NCBI GenBank assembly: GCA_036399695.1
Contig: DASWMP010000322.1
Coordinates: 1-64,000, forward strand
DNA length: 64,000 bases
From: DASVEE01 sp036399695
GTDB lineage: Bacteria > Acidobacteriota > Thermoanaerobaculia > Gp7-AA8
Direction of reading: 5' to 3'
Shown here: positions 7,630-16,701 of the stretch, one piece after another
How the letters are laid out: each line of letters opens with the position of its first letter
Position numbering within the stretch: position 1 is the first letter of the stretch
Notes under the pieces: generated by a model
Database searches by the model: none
Seen by the model: the letters and a program-made list of their open reading frames with translations, nothing else
Told to the model about the DNA's origin: nothing
Made by a program: the position numbers and the translations under genes

Positions 7630-10600
7630 ATGCCCCCCTCTGAACATGCCCCCGCCGAGCCTGACGCTGAACAGTTCCGCTTGCTTTTCGACCTCATGCC
7701 GCAGCTCGGCTGGACGGCACGGCCGAACGGCTACATCGACTTCTACAACCGTGGCTGGTACGAGTACACGGGCACGACGTTCGAGCAGATGCAGGGCTGG
7801 GGGTGGGAGGCGGTTCACGATCCCGAAATGCTCCCTAAGGTGGCGGAGCAGTGGCAGCGCTCGCTCGAGAGCGGCGCGCCGTTCGAGATGGAGTTCCCGC
7901 TCCGCCGCCACGACGGTGTATTCCGCTGGTTTCTGACACGCGTCAACCCTTTGCGAGACGCGGACGGCGAGATTCTTCGCTGGATCGGGATCAACACCGA
8001 CATTGACGAGCGCCGGCACCACGCGAGGATGCTGGAACGGCTCAGCCACGTTGGACGGACGATCTCGGCCGATCTGGAGTTGGAGAACGTGCTGCAGGCC
8101 GTCACCGACGCTGCCACCGAGCTGTCCGGCGCGCACTTCGGCGCGTTCTTCTACAACGTTCTCAACGAAGCCGGAGAGGCGTACATGCTCTACACGATCT
8201 CCGGCGTTGCACGGGAGCACTTCGAGAAGTTCCCGATGCCCCGGAACACCGCCATCTTCGCCCCCACGTTCGCGGGCGAGGCGACGGTGGTGATCGACGA
8301 CGTTCACAAAGACCCGCGCTTCGGAAAGAACGCTCCGTACCACGGCATGCCCGAAGGTCACCTGCCGGTGGTGAGCTACCTCGCGGTTCCGGTGGTGTCG
8401 AGGAGCGGCGAGGTTCTGGGAGGGCTGTTTTTCGGCCATCCGCGCGCCGGCGTATTCACGCTGCAATCGGCGCAGGTAGTGGAAGGGCTGGCGGCGCAGG
8501 CGGCGGTGACGCTCGACAACGCGCGGCTCTATCAGCGCGTCGTGGCGGACCGTGCGCTCGTCCGGCACAGCGAAGCGCGTTACCGCACCCTCGTCGAGTC
8601 CAGTCCCACCGCGCAGGCGGTCGGCACGTGCAACCCGGAGGGATACGTGGTCGAGGACTCCCCCTCGTGGCGCGCGCTCACCGGTCAGACGTTCGAGCAG
8701 ATGCGCGGCCGCGGGTGGTTGGATGCCGTGCATCCCGATTTCCGCGAGGCAACGGAACGCGAGCTGGACGCGGCGATCGCGGCTCGCCGCATCTATCTGA
8801 TGGAGTTTCGCCTGCGCATGAGCGACCGCACGTACCGCTGGTTCGCGTCGAAGGGCGTGCCGGTATACGACGAGGACGGAACGTTGCGTGAGTGGATCGG
8901 CACGACGAGCGACATCGACCAGCGGCGCTCGACCGAAGAGCACCTGCGCTTCCTGGCGCGGGCCAACGAGCTGTTTGCGTCGTCGCTGGATTACGAGTCG
9001 ACGCTTCGCAATCTGGCGCAGACGGCCGTCCCGGCACTCGCCGACTGGTGCACCGTCAACATGGCGACAAAGAGCGCGGACGGCACATACGAGAGGCTCG
9101 CCATCGCTCATCTCGATGCCGAAAAGGCCGACCTCGCGTGGGAGATGTATCAAAAGTACACGCCCAACCGTCCTGTCGATCCGGTGGCACAGGCCATCCG
9201 CTCGGGCAAGTCGCAACTGGTGCGCGAGATCAACGACGACATGTTGCGAAACATGAGCGCTTCGGAGGATCACTACGCGGGCATGAAGCAGCTCGGCCTC
9301 GTCTCATGGATGGTCGTGCCTCTCCCCGGCCGAAGGGGACCGCTCGGAGCCGTCACCTTCGCCTCTTCCGACTCGATGCGGCTGTTCACCGAGCTGGACC
9401 TCTCATATGCCGAAGAGTTCGCGCGGCAGGCTGCCGTGGCGATCGAGAACGCGGTCTTGTACCGTGACGCCCAGGACGCCAACCGGGCCAAGGACGACTT
9501 CCTCGCCACTCTCTCGCACGAGCTTCGGACACCGATGACGGCCATTCTCGGCTGGTCGCGCGTCCTTGAAGAAGGAGGACTGGACGACGACACGTTCGGC
9601 AGCGCCATCGAGTCGATCGTCCACAGCGCGCAGGCGCAGGCACTGCTCATCGAGGACGTGCTGGACATGTCGCGGATCATCGCCGGCAAGATGCAGATGG
9701 ATCCGCAGCCGGTCGATCTCGCCGATGTCGTGCAGGCGGCCATCCGCACCGTGCAACCCGCTGCCGAGGCGAAGGGCGTGATCCTGGAGACGCAGCGGCG
9801 TCCCGGCGCGTCGCTGGTGACCGGCGACCCGAACCGGCTCCAGCAGATCGTCTGGAACCTGCTGTCGAACGCGATCAAATTCACGCCGCGAGGCGGTGAG
9901 GTGGTCGCACGGATCGAGCAATCAGGATCGTTCGTCCGGCTGACGGTGCGGGACAGCGGAAAGGGAATCAGGCCGGAGTTTCTGCCGCACGTTTTCGAGC
10001 CGTTCCGCCAGGCGGAAAACGTCACCACCCGCACCCATGGCGGCCTTGGGCTGGGGCTGGCCATCGCCCGCCAGCTCGTGGAACTGCATGGCGGCAACAT
10101 CTCCGCGCGAAGCGACGGCGAAGGGAAAGGGGCTGCGTTCGTCATCGAGCTTCCGATTCGCGCGGTGCGGACCATCGACCTCGCACAGCCGGCGTCCCTT
10201 GAACCATCGGCCAAACGGCGTCGCAACGCACAAACCGACGCGGCGTACCCTTCCCTCGCGGGCGTGCAGGTGCTGGTTGTGGACGATCAGGACGATGCGC
10301 GCGTGCTGGTGAGGACGGTGCTGGCCCGTTGCGGCGCGGACGTCACGACAGCAGCGTCCGTCCGTGATGCGGTCGAACACCTCGAGGCTGGTGCGGCAGA
10401 CATCATCGTCAGCGACATCGCCATGCCGGACGCCGATGGTTTCGAGCTGATCCGGCACATCCGCGAGTCGCGGATGCTGGCTACTCCGGTGATCGCGATG
10501 ACCGCATTCGGTCATCCGAGCGATCAGGAGAAGATCCTGGCCGCGGGCTTCACCGGGTATCTCAAAAAACCGGTCGAGCCCGTCGACTTCGTGCGCGAAC

Positions 10601-10641
10601 TGCATGCCGTGCTGCAGCGATCGCGCGGCGGGAGCACCTGA
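7630..10641 (+). CDS. Hybrid sensor histidine kinase (PAS-GAF-PAS-GAF-HisKA-HATPase-REC)
   Basis: This 1003-residue soluble kinase starts at the ATG at 7630. The domain order read from the sequence is PAS (about 17-130), GAF (145-305), PAS (315-435), GAF (440-615), HisKA with the His in TLSHELRTPMTAI (about 635), HATPase with NLLSNAIKF, DSGKGI and GLGLAIARQL (735-850), and a C-terminal receiver (880-995) with DDQDD, the phosphoacceptor Asp in VSDIAMPDADG and Lys in YLKKP. The two halves each pair a ligand-sensing PAS with a GAF domain. It is transcribed away from the receiver/multi-PAS kinase operon, with 121 bp between the assigned starts. The signal is unknown. Confidence 0.93.
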   Translation: MPPSEHAPAEPDAEQFRLLFDLMPQLGWTARPNGYIDFYNRGWYEYTGTTFEQMQGWGWEAVHDPEMLPKVAEQWQRSLESGAPFEMEFPLRRHDGVFRWFLTRVNPLRDADGEILRWIGINTDIDERRHHARMLERLSHVGRTISADLELENVLQAVTDAATELSGAHFGAFFYNVLNEAGEAYMLYTISGVAREHFEKFPMPRNTAIFAPTFAGEATVVIDDVHKDPRFGKNAPYHGMPEGHLPVVSYLAVPVVSRSGEVLGGLFFGHPRAGVFTLQSAQVVEGLAAQAAVTLDNARLYQRVVADRALVRHSEARYRTLVESSPTAQAVGTCNPEGYVVEDSPSWRALTGQTFEQMRGRGWLDAVHPDFREATERELDAAIAARRIYLMEFRLRMSDRTYRWFASKGVPVYDEDGTLREWIGTTSDIDQRRSTEEHLRFLARANELFASSLDYESTLRNLAQTAVPALADWCTVNMATKSADGTYERLAIAHLDAEKADLAWEMYQKYTPNRPVDPVAQAIRSGKSQLVREINDDMLRNMSASEDHYAGMKQLGLVSWMVVPLPGRRGPLGAVTFASSDSMRLFTELDLSYAEEFARQAAVAIENAVLYRDAQDANRAKDDFLATLSHELRTPMTAILGWSRVLEEGGLDDDTFGSAIESIVHSAQAQALLIEDVLDMSRIIAGKMQMDPQPVDLADVVQAAIRTVQPAAEAKGVILETQRRPGASLVTGDPNRLQQIVWNLLSNAIKFTPRGGEVVARIEQSGSFVRLTVRDSGKGIRPEFLPHVFEPFRQAENVTTRTHGGLGLGLAIARQLVELHGGNISARSDGEGKGAAFVIELPIRAVRTIDLAQPASLEPSAKRRRNAQTDAAYPSLAGVQVLVVDDQDDARVLVRTVLARCGADVTTAASVRDAVEHLEAGAADIIVSDIAMPDADGFELIRHIRESRMLATPVIAMTAFGHPSDQEKILAAGFTGYLKKPVEPVDFVRELHAVLQRSRGGST

Positions 10642-10762
10642 GCAGAACGGTAGCTTCGTTGCGGAAGGCAATCTCGGAGTGCGGTGGCGAGCTTCATCCA
10701 GCCACCGCTCTGCTACAGGTGTAACAGAGCGGTGGCTACGGAGGCAAAATGCCGCCTCCTCC

Positions 10763-10999
10763 GGAGGGTGTCTCAAAACGGAGCGCACACACTCTGATGG
10801 CCTAGAAACCGGCGCCTGCGGGCGCAGACAGACAAGAGTGTCTGTCCCACATTGAATGCCAGTGTGCCCGCGGGTGCCCGATATTCGGCGGAATCTGAAT
10901 GTGGGACAGACACTCCTGTCTGTCCGCGCCCGCAGGCGCCGGTTCATCGGCGGCAGAACCAAGGGAGAGATCGAGGCGCACCGTTTTGAGACACCCTCC
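10763..10999. mobile_element. MITE-like element with 19-bp perfect terminal inverted repeats
   Basis: GGAGGGTGTCTCAAAACGG at 10763-10781 is exactly complementary to 10981-10999. The 237-bp unit has no coding capacity and interrupts the family A palindrome, which has an uninterrupted copy at 3282-3405; this gives a direct before/after comparison. Inside it lies a complete family B palindrome (10809-10942). The size, absence of coding and perfect ends fit a miniature inverted-repeat transposable element. No transposase gene is present in the window. Confidence 0.7.
10809..10942. repeat. Family B palindrome (GGACAGACA hairpins), two arms
   Basis: Left arm CCGGCGCCTGCGGGCGCAGA onward is complementary to the right arm ending at 10942 over about 45 bp with few mismatches. 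Each arm contains a small stem-loop, GGACAGACA-CTCY-TGTCTGTCC (or GACAGACA-AGAG-TGTCTGTC on the other arm). Further copies are at 27299, 35652-35751 and 49819. Confidence 0.8.
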
Positions 11000-11026
11000 G
11001 TTCGCCACCGCACTCCGAGATTTAGC

Positions 11027-11992
11027 TCAGCTCACGCGCAGCACGATCTTGCCGAAATGCTCGCTGGTGGCCATCAGGCGATGGGCGTCGGCGGCTTGCT
11101 CCAGCGGGAGTACCGTGTGCACCACCGGGCGGATGCGCCCTGCTGCGAGGTCATCGCCGAACCTCGCGAGAAACGACCGCACAAGCGCCCCTTTCTCTAC
11201 GGCTGGCCGCGCGCGCAGGACCGACCCGATGATCTGCACGCGTTTCATCAGCAGCTTGCCGACATTCACACTTGCTTCGCGCTCGCCGCCCATCGAGCCG
11301 ATCAGGACGATCCTGCCGCCTACGGCCACGGCATCGAGATCGCGCGGCAGATACGTCGCGCCGAGGTGATCGAGGATTACGTCGACGCCGCGGGCGCGCT
11401 CGGCGAAATCCTCGGTGCGGTAGTTGATCGCTGCATCCGCGCCGTGCTCCACGCACCGGCGGCACTTTTCGTCGGACCGCGCGGTGACGAGCACGCGCAT
11501 GCCGGCGCGCTTGCAGAGCGTCGTGGCAGCGGTGCCGACGCCGCTGCCGCCGCCGTGGATCAGCACCGACTCCCCTTCGCGCGCACGGGCCAGTTCGAAG
11601 ATGTTGAGGAAGGCGGTGAGGAACACCTCAGGCATCGCCGCCGCTTCTTCGTCGGAGAGCGCATCGGGCACGTGCATCGCCGAGCCGGCGTGCACGACGA
11701 CATCCTCGGCGTAGCCGCCGCCCGGCAGCAGGGCCATGACGCGGTCGCCCGGCCGCCAGCCTTCGACGTTCGCGCCAGCTTTCAGCACCACGCCGGAGCA
11801 CTCGAGCCCGAGGATGTCGGAGGCGCCCGGAGGGGGCGGATAGGAGCCTTCGCGCTGATAAAGATCGGCGCGGTTCACGGCCGTCGCGGCGACGCGGATG
11901 CGCAGGTCGTCGGGGCCCATCGACGGAGCGGTTGTGTCGCCGAGGTAAAGAACGTCTTCGTCGCCGAAGCCACGACAGAGGATTGCACGCAT
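11027..11992 (-). CDS. NAD(P)H:quinone oxidoreductase, PIG3-type MDR family
   Basis: This 321-residue medium-chain reductase lacks catalytic zinc ligands and carries the quinone oxidoreductase signature around AVNRADLYQREGSYPPPPG (residues 37-55), the PIG3/TP53I3 pattern. The nucleotide-binding Rossmann motif is VLIHGGGSGVGTAA near 140-153, followed by TARSDEKC. Such enzymes reduce quinones or enones with NADPH and act in the cytoplasm. The ATG at 11992 is chosen because the family-typical MRAILCR begins there; an ATG eight codons upstream at 12016 is possible. It is divergent from the ABC transporter operon, with 26 bp between start codons. Confidence 0.9.
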   Translation of the reverse strand: MRAILCRGFGDEDVLYLGDTTAPSMGPDDLRIRVAATAVNRADLYQREGSYPPPPGASDILGLECSGVVLKAGANVEGWRPGDRVMALLPGGGYAEDVVVHAGSAMHVPDALSDEEAAAMPEVFLTAFLNIFELARAREGESVLIHGGGSGVGTAATTLCKRAGMRVLVTARSDEKCRRCVEHGADAAINYRTEDFAERARGVDVILDHLGATYLPRDLDAVAVGGRIVLIGSMGGEREASVNVGKLLMKRVQIIGSVLRARPAVEKGALVRSFLARFGDDLAAGRIRPVVHTVLPLEQAADAHRLMATSEHFGKIVLRVS

Positions 11993-12018
11993 GGCCGCGA
12001 TACTATGTCGCCTCATTT

Positions 12019-12948
12019 ATGGAGTCGAACGGTACCGCCATCTACTGTCAGGGTTTGAAGAAGTACTACGCCGACGTCAAAGCCGTCGACGGGCTCGATC
12101 TGTACGTCGAGCGCGGTGAGTGCTTCGGTCTCCTCGGGCCGAACGGCGCGGGGAAAACGACGACGATCGAGATTCTCGAGGGGCTGAACGAGCCCGATTC
12201 GGGCGACGTGCGCGTGCTCGGCCGCACCTGGAAGGACGACGAGCGCGAGCTGCGGGAGCGCATCGGCCTCTCGCTCCAGGAGACGCAGCTCAGCGACAAG
12301 CTGTCGGTCTACGAGACGCTGCGTCTCTTCCGCTCGTTCTATCGCGAAGGACACGATCCGGACGCGATGCTGCGCGATCTGTCGCTCGACGAAAAGCGGA
12401 ACGCGCGCGTCGGGAAGCTGTCGGGCGGGCAGAAGCAGCGGCTGGCCGTGGCCTGCGCGCTGGTCGGCGAGCCGGACCTGCTGTTCCTCGACGAGCCGAC
12501 GACGGGGCTGGATCCGCAGAGCCGCCTGCAGTTGTGGGAGGTCGTGGCCCGCTTCCGCGAGAAGGGGGGGACGATCCTGCTGACGACGCATTACATGGAC
12601 GAAGCGGAGCGCCTCTGCGACCGCATCGCCATCGTCGATCACGGCCAGCTCATCGCCCTCGGCACGCCGAAGGAGCTGATCGCGAAGCTGGAGGCGCCGA
12701 ACATCATCGAGTTCACGAGCGAGCCGACGCTGTCTCCCGACGCGTTCAACGCGATCTCCGGCTGCCACGGCGCGACGCAGCGCGGCAACGGCTGGCTGCT
12801 GCGCGTCGATTCGCTGGCCGAGGCGGTGCCGCAGGTGCTCGGGGTGATCGAGGCACGCGGCTCGAAGCTCGTGACGCTGTCGACGCACGCGGCGACGCTG
12901 GAGGATCTGTTCGTCTCGCTGACCGGCAGGGAGTTGCGCGATGCCTAA
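12019..12948 (+). CDS. ABC-2 type exporter ATP-binding protein
   Basis: This is a 309-residue ATPase starting at the ATG at 12019. Walker A is GPNGAGKTT, the ABC signature is LSGGQKQRLAVA, Walker B is DLLFLDEPTTGLD and the switch His is in TTHYMDEAE. The C-terminal extension of about 90 residues after the ATPase core is typical of DrrA/CcmA-like ATPases for drug or polysaccharide export. It overlaps the permease gene by 8 bp and forms a two-gene operon with it. The substrate cannot be inferred. Confidence 0.93.
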   Translation: MESNGTAIYCQGLKKYYADVKAVDGLDLYVERGECFGLLGPNGAGKTTTIEILEGLNEPDSGDVRVLGRTWKDDERELRERIGLSLQETQLSDKLSVYETLRLFRSFYREGHDPDAMLRDLSLDEKRNARVGKLSGGQKQRLAVACALVGEPDLLFLDEPTTGLDPQSRLQLWEVVARFREKGGTILLTTHYMDEAERLCDRIAIVDHGQLIALGTPKELIAKLEAPNIIEFTSEPTLSPDAFNAISGCHGATQRGNGWLLRVDSLAEAVPQVLGVIEARGSKLVTLSTHAATLEDLFVSLTGRELRDA

Positions 12949-13981
12949 ACCGATTCATGCTCCGCTCATCGAGCTGACGATCGTCCGTCTCAAGGAGTTC
13001 GTGCGGGAGACGGAGGCGCTGTTCTGGGTCTTCGGGTTCCCGCTGGTGCTGACGCTGGCCCTCGGTTTCGCCTTCCGGGAGAAGGCGCCCGATCGCATTC
13101 CGATCGGCGTCGTCGCGGGCGCACAGGCGGAGTCGATGCGCGCGGCGCTGGCGAAGTCGCCCGCGCTGATGCCGCGCATCTATCCGGAGAACACGGGCCG
13201 CGAAGAGCTGCGCCGCGGGAAGATCTCGCTGCTGGTGGAAGCGGGGACGCCGCCGGTGTATCGCTTCGACGCGACGCGTCCGGACGCACGCACGGCGCGT
13301 GTGGAAGCAGACGACGCGCTGCAGGCCGCGGCCGGCCGTCGCGATGCGTTCGCCGCGCGCGAAGAGAAGGTGACGGAGCAGGGCTCGCGCTACATCGACT
13401 TCCTCGTCCCGGGCCTCCTCGGGATGAATCTGATGGGCACGGGCCTGTGGGGCATCGGCTTCTCGGTCGTGAACATGCGCCTCAAGAAGCTGCTCAAGCG
13501 CCTGGTGGCGACGCCGATGCGCAAGAGCCACTACCTGCTGGCGCAGTTCCTCTCGCGGCTGGTCTTTCTGGTGATCGAGGTGGCTGTGCTGGTGGTCTTC
13601 GCCTGGCTGGTCTTCGGCGTGGCCGTGCGCGGCCCGATCCTGGCGCTGTCGGTGGTCTGCCTGCTGGGCGGGATGGCCTTCGCCGGGCTGGGGCTGCTGA
13701 TCGCATCACGCGCCCGGACGCTGGAAGGTGTCAGCGGTCTGATGAACTTCGTGATGATGCCGATGTGGCTCTGCTCCGGCGTGTTCTTCTCGTACGAGCG
13801 GTTCCCGGACGCGATCAAGCCGTTGATCCGGGCTCTGCCGCTGACCGCGCTGACCGACGCCCTGCGCGCGGTGATCAACGACGGCGCCGGCCTGATGGCG
13901 GTGATGCCGCAGATGATCAACCTGCTGGTGTGGTCGGTGATCACGTACGTGGTGGGGTTGAAGATTTTCCGGTGGCAGTAG
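12941..13981 (+). CDS. ABC-2 type exporter permease
   Basis: This 346-residue membrane protein has one N-terminal membrane segment (WVFGFPLVLTLALGFAF, about 29-45), a periplasmic region of roughly 120 residues, and five hydrophobic segments in the C-terminal half. That is the ABC2_membrane_3 architecture. RLVATPMRKSHYLLAQFLSR and the segment near GVSGLMNFVMMPMWLCSGVF are typical of the family. It begins 8 bp before the end of the ATPase gene. Export of a lipid, drug or polymer is likely, but the substrate is unknown. Confidence 0.9.
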   Translation: MPKPIHAPLIELTIVRLKEFVRETEALFWVFGFPLVLTLALGFAFREKAPDRIPIGVVAGAQAESMRAALAKSPALMPRIYPENTGREELRRGKISLLVEAGTPPVYRFDATRPDARTARVEADDALQAAAGRRDAFAAREEKVTEQGSRYIDFLVPGLLGMNLMGTGLWGIGFSVVNMRLKKLLKRLVATPMRKSHYLLAQFLSRLVFLVIEVAVLVVFAWLVFGVAVRGPILALSVVCLLGGMAFAGLGLLIASRARTLEGVSGLMNFVMMPMWLCSGVFFSYERFPDAIKPLIRALPLTALTDALRAVINDGAGLMAVMPQMINLLVWSVITYVVGLKIFRWQ

Positions 13982-13986
13982 CGGAG

Positions 13987-14050
13987 AACGATGGAACCAA
14001 GGGGGGTTCTCATTGGTCCTATTGGTCCCATAGGTCCCATCTGTCCCGCT
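13987..14050. repeat. 9-bp GGGACC-type array (family C)
   Basis: Tandem variants of ATTGGTCCT and ATAGGTCCC run across the 3' junction of two convergent genes, preceded by ATGGAACCA as a degenerate forward unit. The same 9-bp theme recurs at 18448, 23601, 31278 and 51891. Confidence 0.75.
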
Positions 14051-14053
14051 TGT

Positions 14054-14530
14054 TTACCGCCGCCCGAACCCCGCGCCATTGGTGGCCTCATAGCGGGTCA
14101 CGTGATCGGTAAACCAGATCCGGTAGCCATACTCGTTTTTGGAGTAGTGCAGGATCGTGCCGCGCATGGTGCAGCGGCAGGGCTCGTCCTCGACTGACAG
14201 ATCGCGCAGGTGGATGGGGTAGTGGCCGCGCGTTTTGCGGAAGTCGTTGAGGGCGGCGCGTACGACCTCGCCGCGCCGGAGGCAGTCGGCGAAGGCGCGG
14301 TGCCACGAGGCCTGGCCGGCGAGGAGGCCAAACAGGGCAGCGACGCCCGTGACGAGCATGGCCGCGCGGGAGCCGGACCACCACGCCAGCACAGCGGTGG
14401 CGAGAGGGATGGTCACCAGGAAGACGTACTGCACGTAGCCGAGCTCACCCCGCTCGCCGAGTGCCCAGCCAGAAAAAAACGCCGCGCCGGCGGCTGCCAG
14501 CGCGGCGCGTCGTACTCGAGGAAACGGCAT
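14054..14530 (-). CDS. Membrane-anchored protein of unknown function
   Basis: This 158-residue protein has three hydrophobic stretches in its first 75 residues (ALAAAGAAFFSGWAL, YVFLVTIPLATAVLAW and AAMLVTGVAALFGLLA). A soluble C-terminal part contains RGEVVRAALNDFRKTRGHYP followed by a Cys pair (EPCRC). The segment resembles the post-helix region of type II pseudopilins, where FxxxxGxYP is common, but a prepilin peptidase site is not evident. Its start overlaps the stop of the upstream barrel gene by one base (TGATG), so both are co-translated. No function is assigned. Confidence 0.65.
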   Translation of the reverse strand: MPFPRVRRAALAAAGAAFFSGWALGERGELGYVQYVFLVTIPLATAVLAWWSGSRAAMLVTGVAALFGLLAGQASWHRAFADCLRRGEVVRAALNDFRKTRGHYPIHLRDLSVEDEPCRCTMRGTILHYSKNEYGYRIWFTDHVTRYEATNGAGFGRR

Positions 14531-15177
14531 CAGAAGGAGAATACGACGCCGAAGCTGGCCTCTCCCTGGAAAAAGTCGTCCGTCTCGTCGTCGCAGAAGA
14601 CGCAGTCGTCGTCGCGGTTCTCGTCCGTCGCGGTGAAGTAGCCGCGTCCTTCGAAGCGGAAGCCGACGTTGCGGCTCACCGGGATCTTGACGCCGCCGCC
14701 AGCCGAGGCGGAGAAACGGGTTTCGTCCGTGAAGCCGGCGATCTGAGGATCGAGATTGGCGATCCCGGCGCTGACGACGAAGAACGGCTGGAAGTTCTGC
14801 GAGGTGCCGACGGGGATGCGCAGGCCGGCGTGGACGTACGTGACGTCGAAGTCGGCGATGCTGTCATCCGGATCGAAGAGACCGTCCTCTTCCTGCAGCT
14901 CGGACGCCTGGTGGTTCGCCAGCAACTCGATCTTGAAGCCGCTGTCGCCGACCGGGATCGAGAGGATGCCGCCGAAGGACGGGCTGCTCTCCACCTGAAG
15001 GTGCCCGAAGAAGGTGAAGTCGTCGATCGGCACGCTGCCGCCCCAGCGATAGCCGAGCATCGGCGTGATCTCGAACGAGTTGTCACGGCCGGCGTAGTAG
15101 CGGCTTCGGTCGCGGTTCTGAGCGAACAAGGTGGTTGGAAGAAGAATCAGGAGAATCAGAAAAAGGTACTTACGCAT
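14530..15177 (-). CDS. Outer-membrane beta-barrel protein
   Basis: This 215-residue protein begins with a clear Sec signal (MRKYLFLILLILLPTTLFAQ). The mature part shows alternating hydrophobic/polar strands with many Gly and aromatic residues and ends in Phe (ASFGVVFSF), the usual outer-membrane barrel C-terminus. A short acidic CVFCDDE stretch with two Cys sits near the end, possibly in a surface loop. The size suits an 8-stranded OmpX/OmpW-like barrel. The downstream membrane protein gene is coupled by a 1-bp overlap. Confidence 0.75.
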   Translation of the reverse strand: MRKYLFLILLILLPTTLFAQNRDRSRYYAGRDNSFEITPMLGYRWGGSVPIDDFTFFGHLQVESSPSFGGILSIPVGDSGFKIELLANHQASELQEEDGLFDPDDSIADFDVTYVHAGLRIPVGTSQNFQPFFVVSAGIANLDPQIAGFTDETRFSASAGGGVKIPVSRNVGFRFEGRGYFTATDENRDDDCVFCDDETDDFFQGEASFGVVFSF

Positions 15178-15225
15178 TGAGGCCTCCGGTCAAAAGTTCG
15201 CTCTGGTCGTTACAATCCGCGGACC

Positions 15226-15966
15226 ATGAAAGTCGCCACCTGGAACGTGAACGGAATCCGCGCTCGGCACGAGCAATTCGTCGAGTGGGTCGGGCAGGAA
15301 CAGCCGGACGTGATCTGCCTTCAGGAGCTCAAGGCGAAGCGCGAGCAAATCCCGCAAACCTGTTTCCTGGAAGGGTATACGTGCTACTGGCATGGCGCGT
15401 CCGGCTACTCGGGCGTCGGCCTGCACGTGCGCCGCGAATTCGCCTCGGATGCTCAATACAGCCACCCGGCCTTCGACGTGGAGACCCGGATCGTACAGGC
15501 CCAAATTGGTGACACTGTGTTCACCAGTGTGTACGTTCCGAACGGTGGGAAGGACTTCGAGGCGAAGATCGCCTTCATCAATTCGCTCATCGGCTACGCC
15601 GCTTCGGTGCATGAACGGGGTCTCAAGCTCGTCCTTTGCGGCGACATGAACATTGCCCGGACGGAGCAGGACGTCCACCCGAAAGAGCGCAAGCCCCGCG
15701 CAATCGGCCAGTTGCCGATGGAGCGCGAGCTGTTCGAGACGCTCCTGAACCAGGGGCTGGTGGACGTCGGCCGCATGCTCTACCCCGACGACGACAACTA
15801 CTTCTCCTGGTGGGCCCCCTGGCGCCAGATGCGCGACCGCAACATCGGCTGGCGCCTCGATTACGTCCTGGCCAGCGAGTCCCTGGCGAAGACGGCCGTC
15901 TCCTGCCCGAGTTACCGCGAGGTGGGGACGAGCGACCACGCGCCGGTGGTGGCCACGTTTGGTTAG
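15226..15966 (+). CDS. xth: Exodeoxyribonuclease III
   Basis: This 246-residue AP endonuclease/exonuclease starts at MKVATWNVNGIRAR. It carries the family motifs in order: the metal-binding Glu in CLQELKA (about 34), GYSGVGLHV, CGDMNIAR with the catalytic Asp-Asn pair, WRLDYVLAS and the terminal TSDHAPVVA with the general-base His. The family is usually 250-270 residues, so it is complete. It acts in base-excision repair at abasic sites. It is divergent from the barrel gene and followed by a heptamer hairpin array. Confidence 0.95.
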   Translation: MKVATWNVNGIRARHEQFVEWVGQEQPDVICLQELKAKREQIPQTCFLEGYTCYWHGASGYSGVGLHVRREFASDAQYSHPAFDVETRIVQAQIGDTVFTSVYVPNGGKDFEAKIAFINSLIGYAASVHERGLKLVLCGDMNIARTEQDVHPKERKPRAIGQLPMERELFETLLNQGLVDVGRMLYPDDDNYFSWWAPWRQMRDRNIGWRLDYVLASESLAKTAVSCPSYREVGTSDHAPVVATFG

Positions 15967-15971
15967 GGGCT

Positions 15972-16080
15972 AGTTGTTGGTTGTTGGTTGTTGGTTTTTG
16001 GTGGGGCTGAGGACCTGCGCGGTTGTTGGTACCGCCCAGGGCGGCGGCACCAACAACCAAAAACCAACAACCAACAACGG
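15972..16080. repeat. Heptamer hairpin array (TTGTTGG units)
   Basis: Several TTGTTGG units and TTTTTGG variants run rightward, then after a GC-rich spacer the complementary CCAACAA/CCAAAAA units follow. The region can fold into one long stem between the ends of two convergent genes. Arrays of the same 7-bp theme are at 45951-46061 and 59951-60031. Confidence 0.8.
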
Positions 16081-16086
16081 TTTTGC

Positions 16087-16701
16087 TTACTCCAACACCA
16101 CCAACACCACCCGCCGGTTCACGGAGCGGCCGTCGCGGGTCTTGTTCGACTCGACCGGGAGGGTGTCGCCGTAGGAGATGGTGGACATGCGGGCGAGGGG
16201 GAGTTTGTGCTCGCGGGAGAGGTAGCGGCGGACGGAGTCGGCGCGGCGCTGGCCGAGCTCGTCGTTGTAGGGCGTGGGGCCGGTGTCGTCGGTGTGGCCC
16301 TGGATCTCGATGAAGTACTGCGACTCCGTTCCCTTCACCTTCGAGGCGAATTCGTCGAGGGCGGCGCGGGCCTGGTCATTCAGGTCGTACGAGTCGAGCT
16401 TGAACTTGACGCGGTCCTCGGAGAACGACTGCTCGAAAACGACGTTGCCTTTGGCCAGCACGCCGGCTTCCTGGGCGCGCTGCAGTGCTTCGCGGGCTTC
16501 GCGGCTCAGCTCAGCGAGACGGACGTCGGTCTGCTTCTGCTTTTCCTGCAGGTCTTCGACCTGCGAGGCGACGGACTCGATCTTCTCGTTCGACTGGGCC
16601 TGGGCGTCGGCGATCTTGCGATCGACGGACTTCGAGGTGGCGCATGCGCCGAGGAGCAGGGCGAGGGCTGTGACCGAGAGTGCGTTCGTTACCTTCTTCA
16701 T
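16087..16701 (-). CDS. OmpA-family peptidoglycan-associated lipoprotein
   Basis: This 204-residue protein has a lipoprotein signal with lipobox LLGAC (Cys19). A coiled-coil region follows (about 25-85, with heptads such as VASQVEDLQEKQKQTDVRLA), then an OmpA C-terminal domain (about 90-204) with the peptidoglycan-binding pattern IQGHTDDTGPTPYNDELGQRRA and a final NRRVVLVV. It should tether the outer membrane to the cell wall. Its start overlaps the stop of the upstream VWA gene by one base (TAATG), so the two are co-expressed. Confidence 0.93.
   Translation of the reverse strand: MKKVTNALSVTALALLLGACATSKSVDRKIADAQAQSNEKIESVASQVEDLQEKQKQTDVRLAELSREAREALQRAQEAGVLAKGNVVFEQSFSEDRVKFKLDSYDLNDQARAALDEFASKVKGTESQYFIEIQGHTDDTGPTPYNDELGQRRADSVRRYLSREHKLPLARMSTISYGDTLPVESNKTRDGRSVNRRVVLVVLE

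Larger units (their letters stand above)
10671..11021. repeat. Family A palindrome copy 2, split by a nested element
   Basis: The edges ATCTCGGAGTGCGGTGGCG and GCCACCGCACTCCGAGAT match those at 3282-3405, and the inner stem around ACCGCTCTGCTAC is also shared. Unlike the first copy, the right half is separated by about 240 bp beginning GGAGGGTGTCTC and ending GAGACACCCTCC. This whole 385-bp gap between two convergent genes contains no coding sequence. Confidence 0.85.

Noticed and set aside
7627..9273. Frame of 548 codons opposite the hybrid kinase
   Set aside because: It has no motifs, and the plus-strand kinase is unambiguous.
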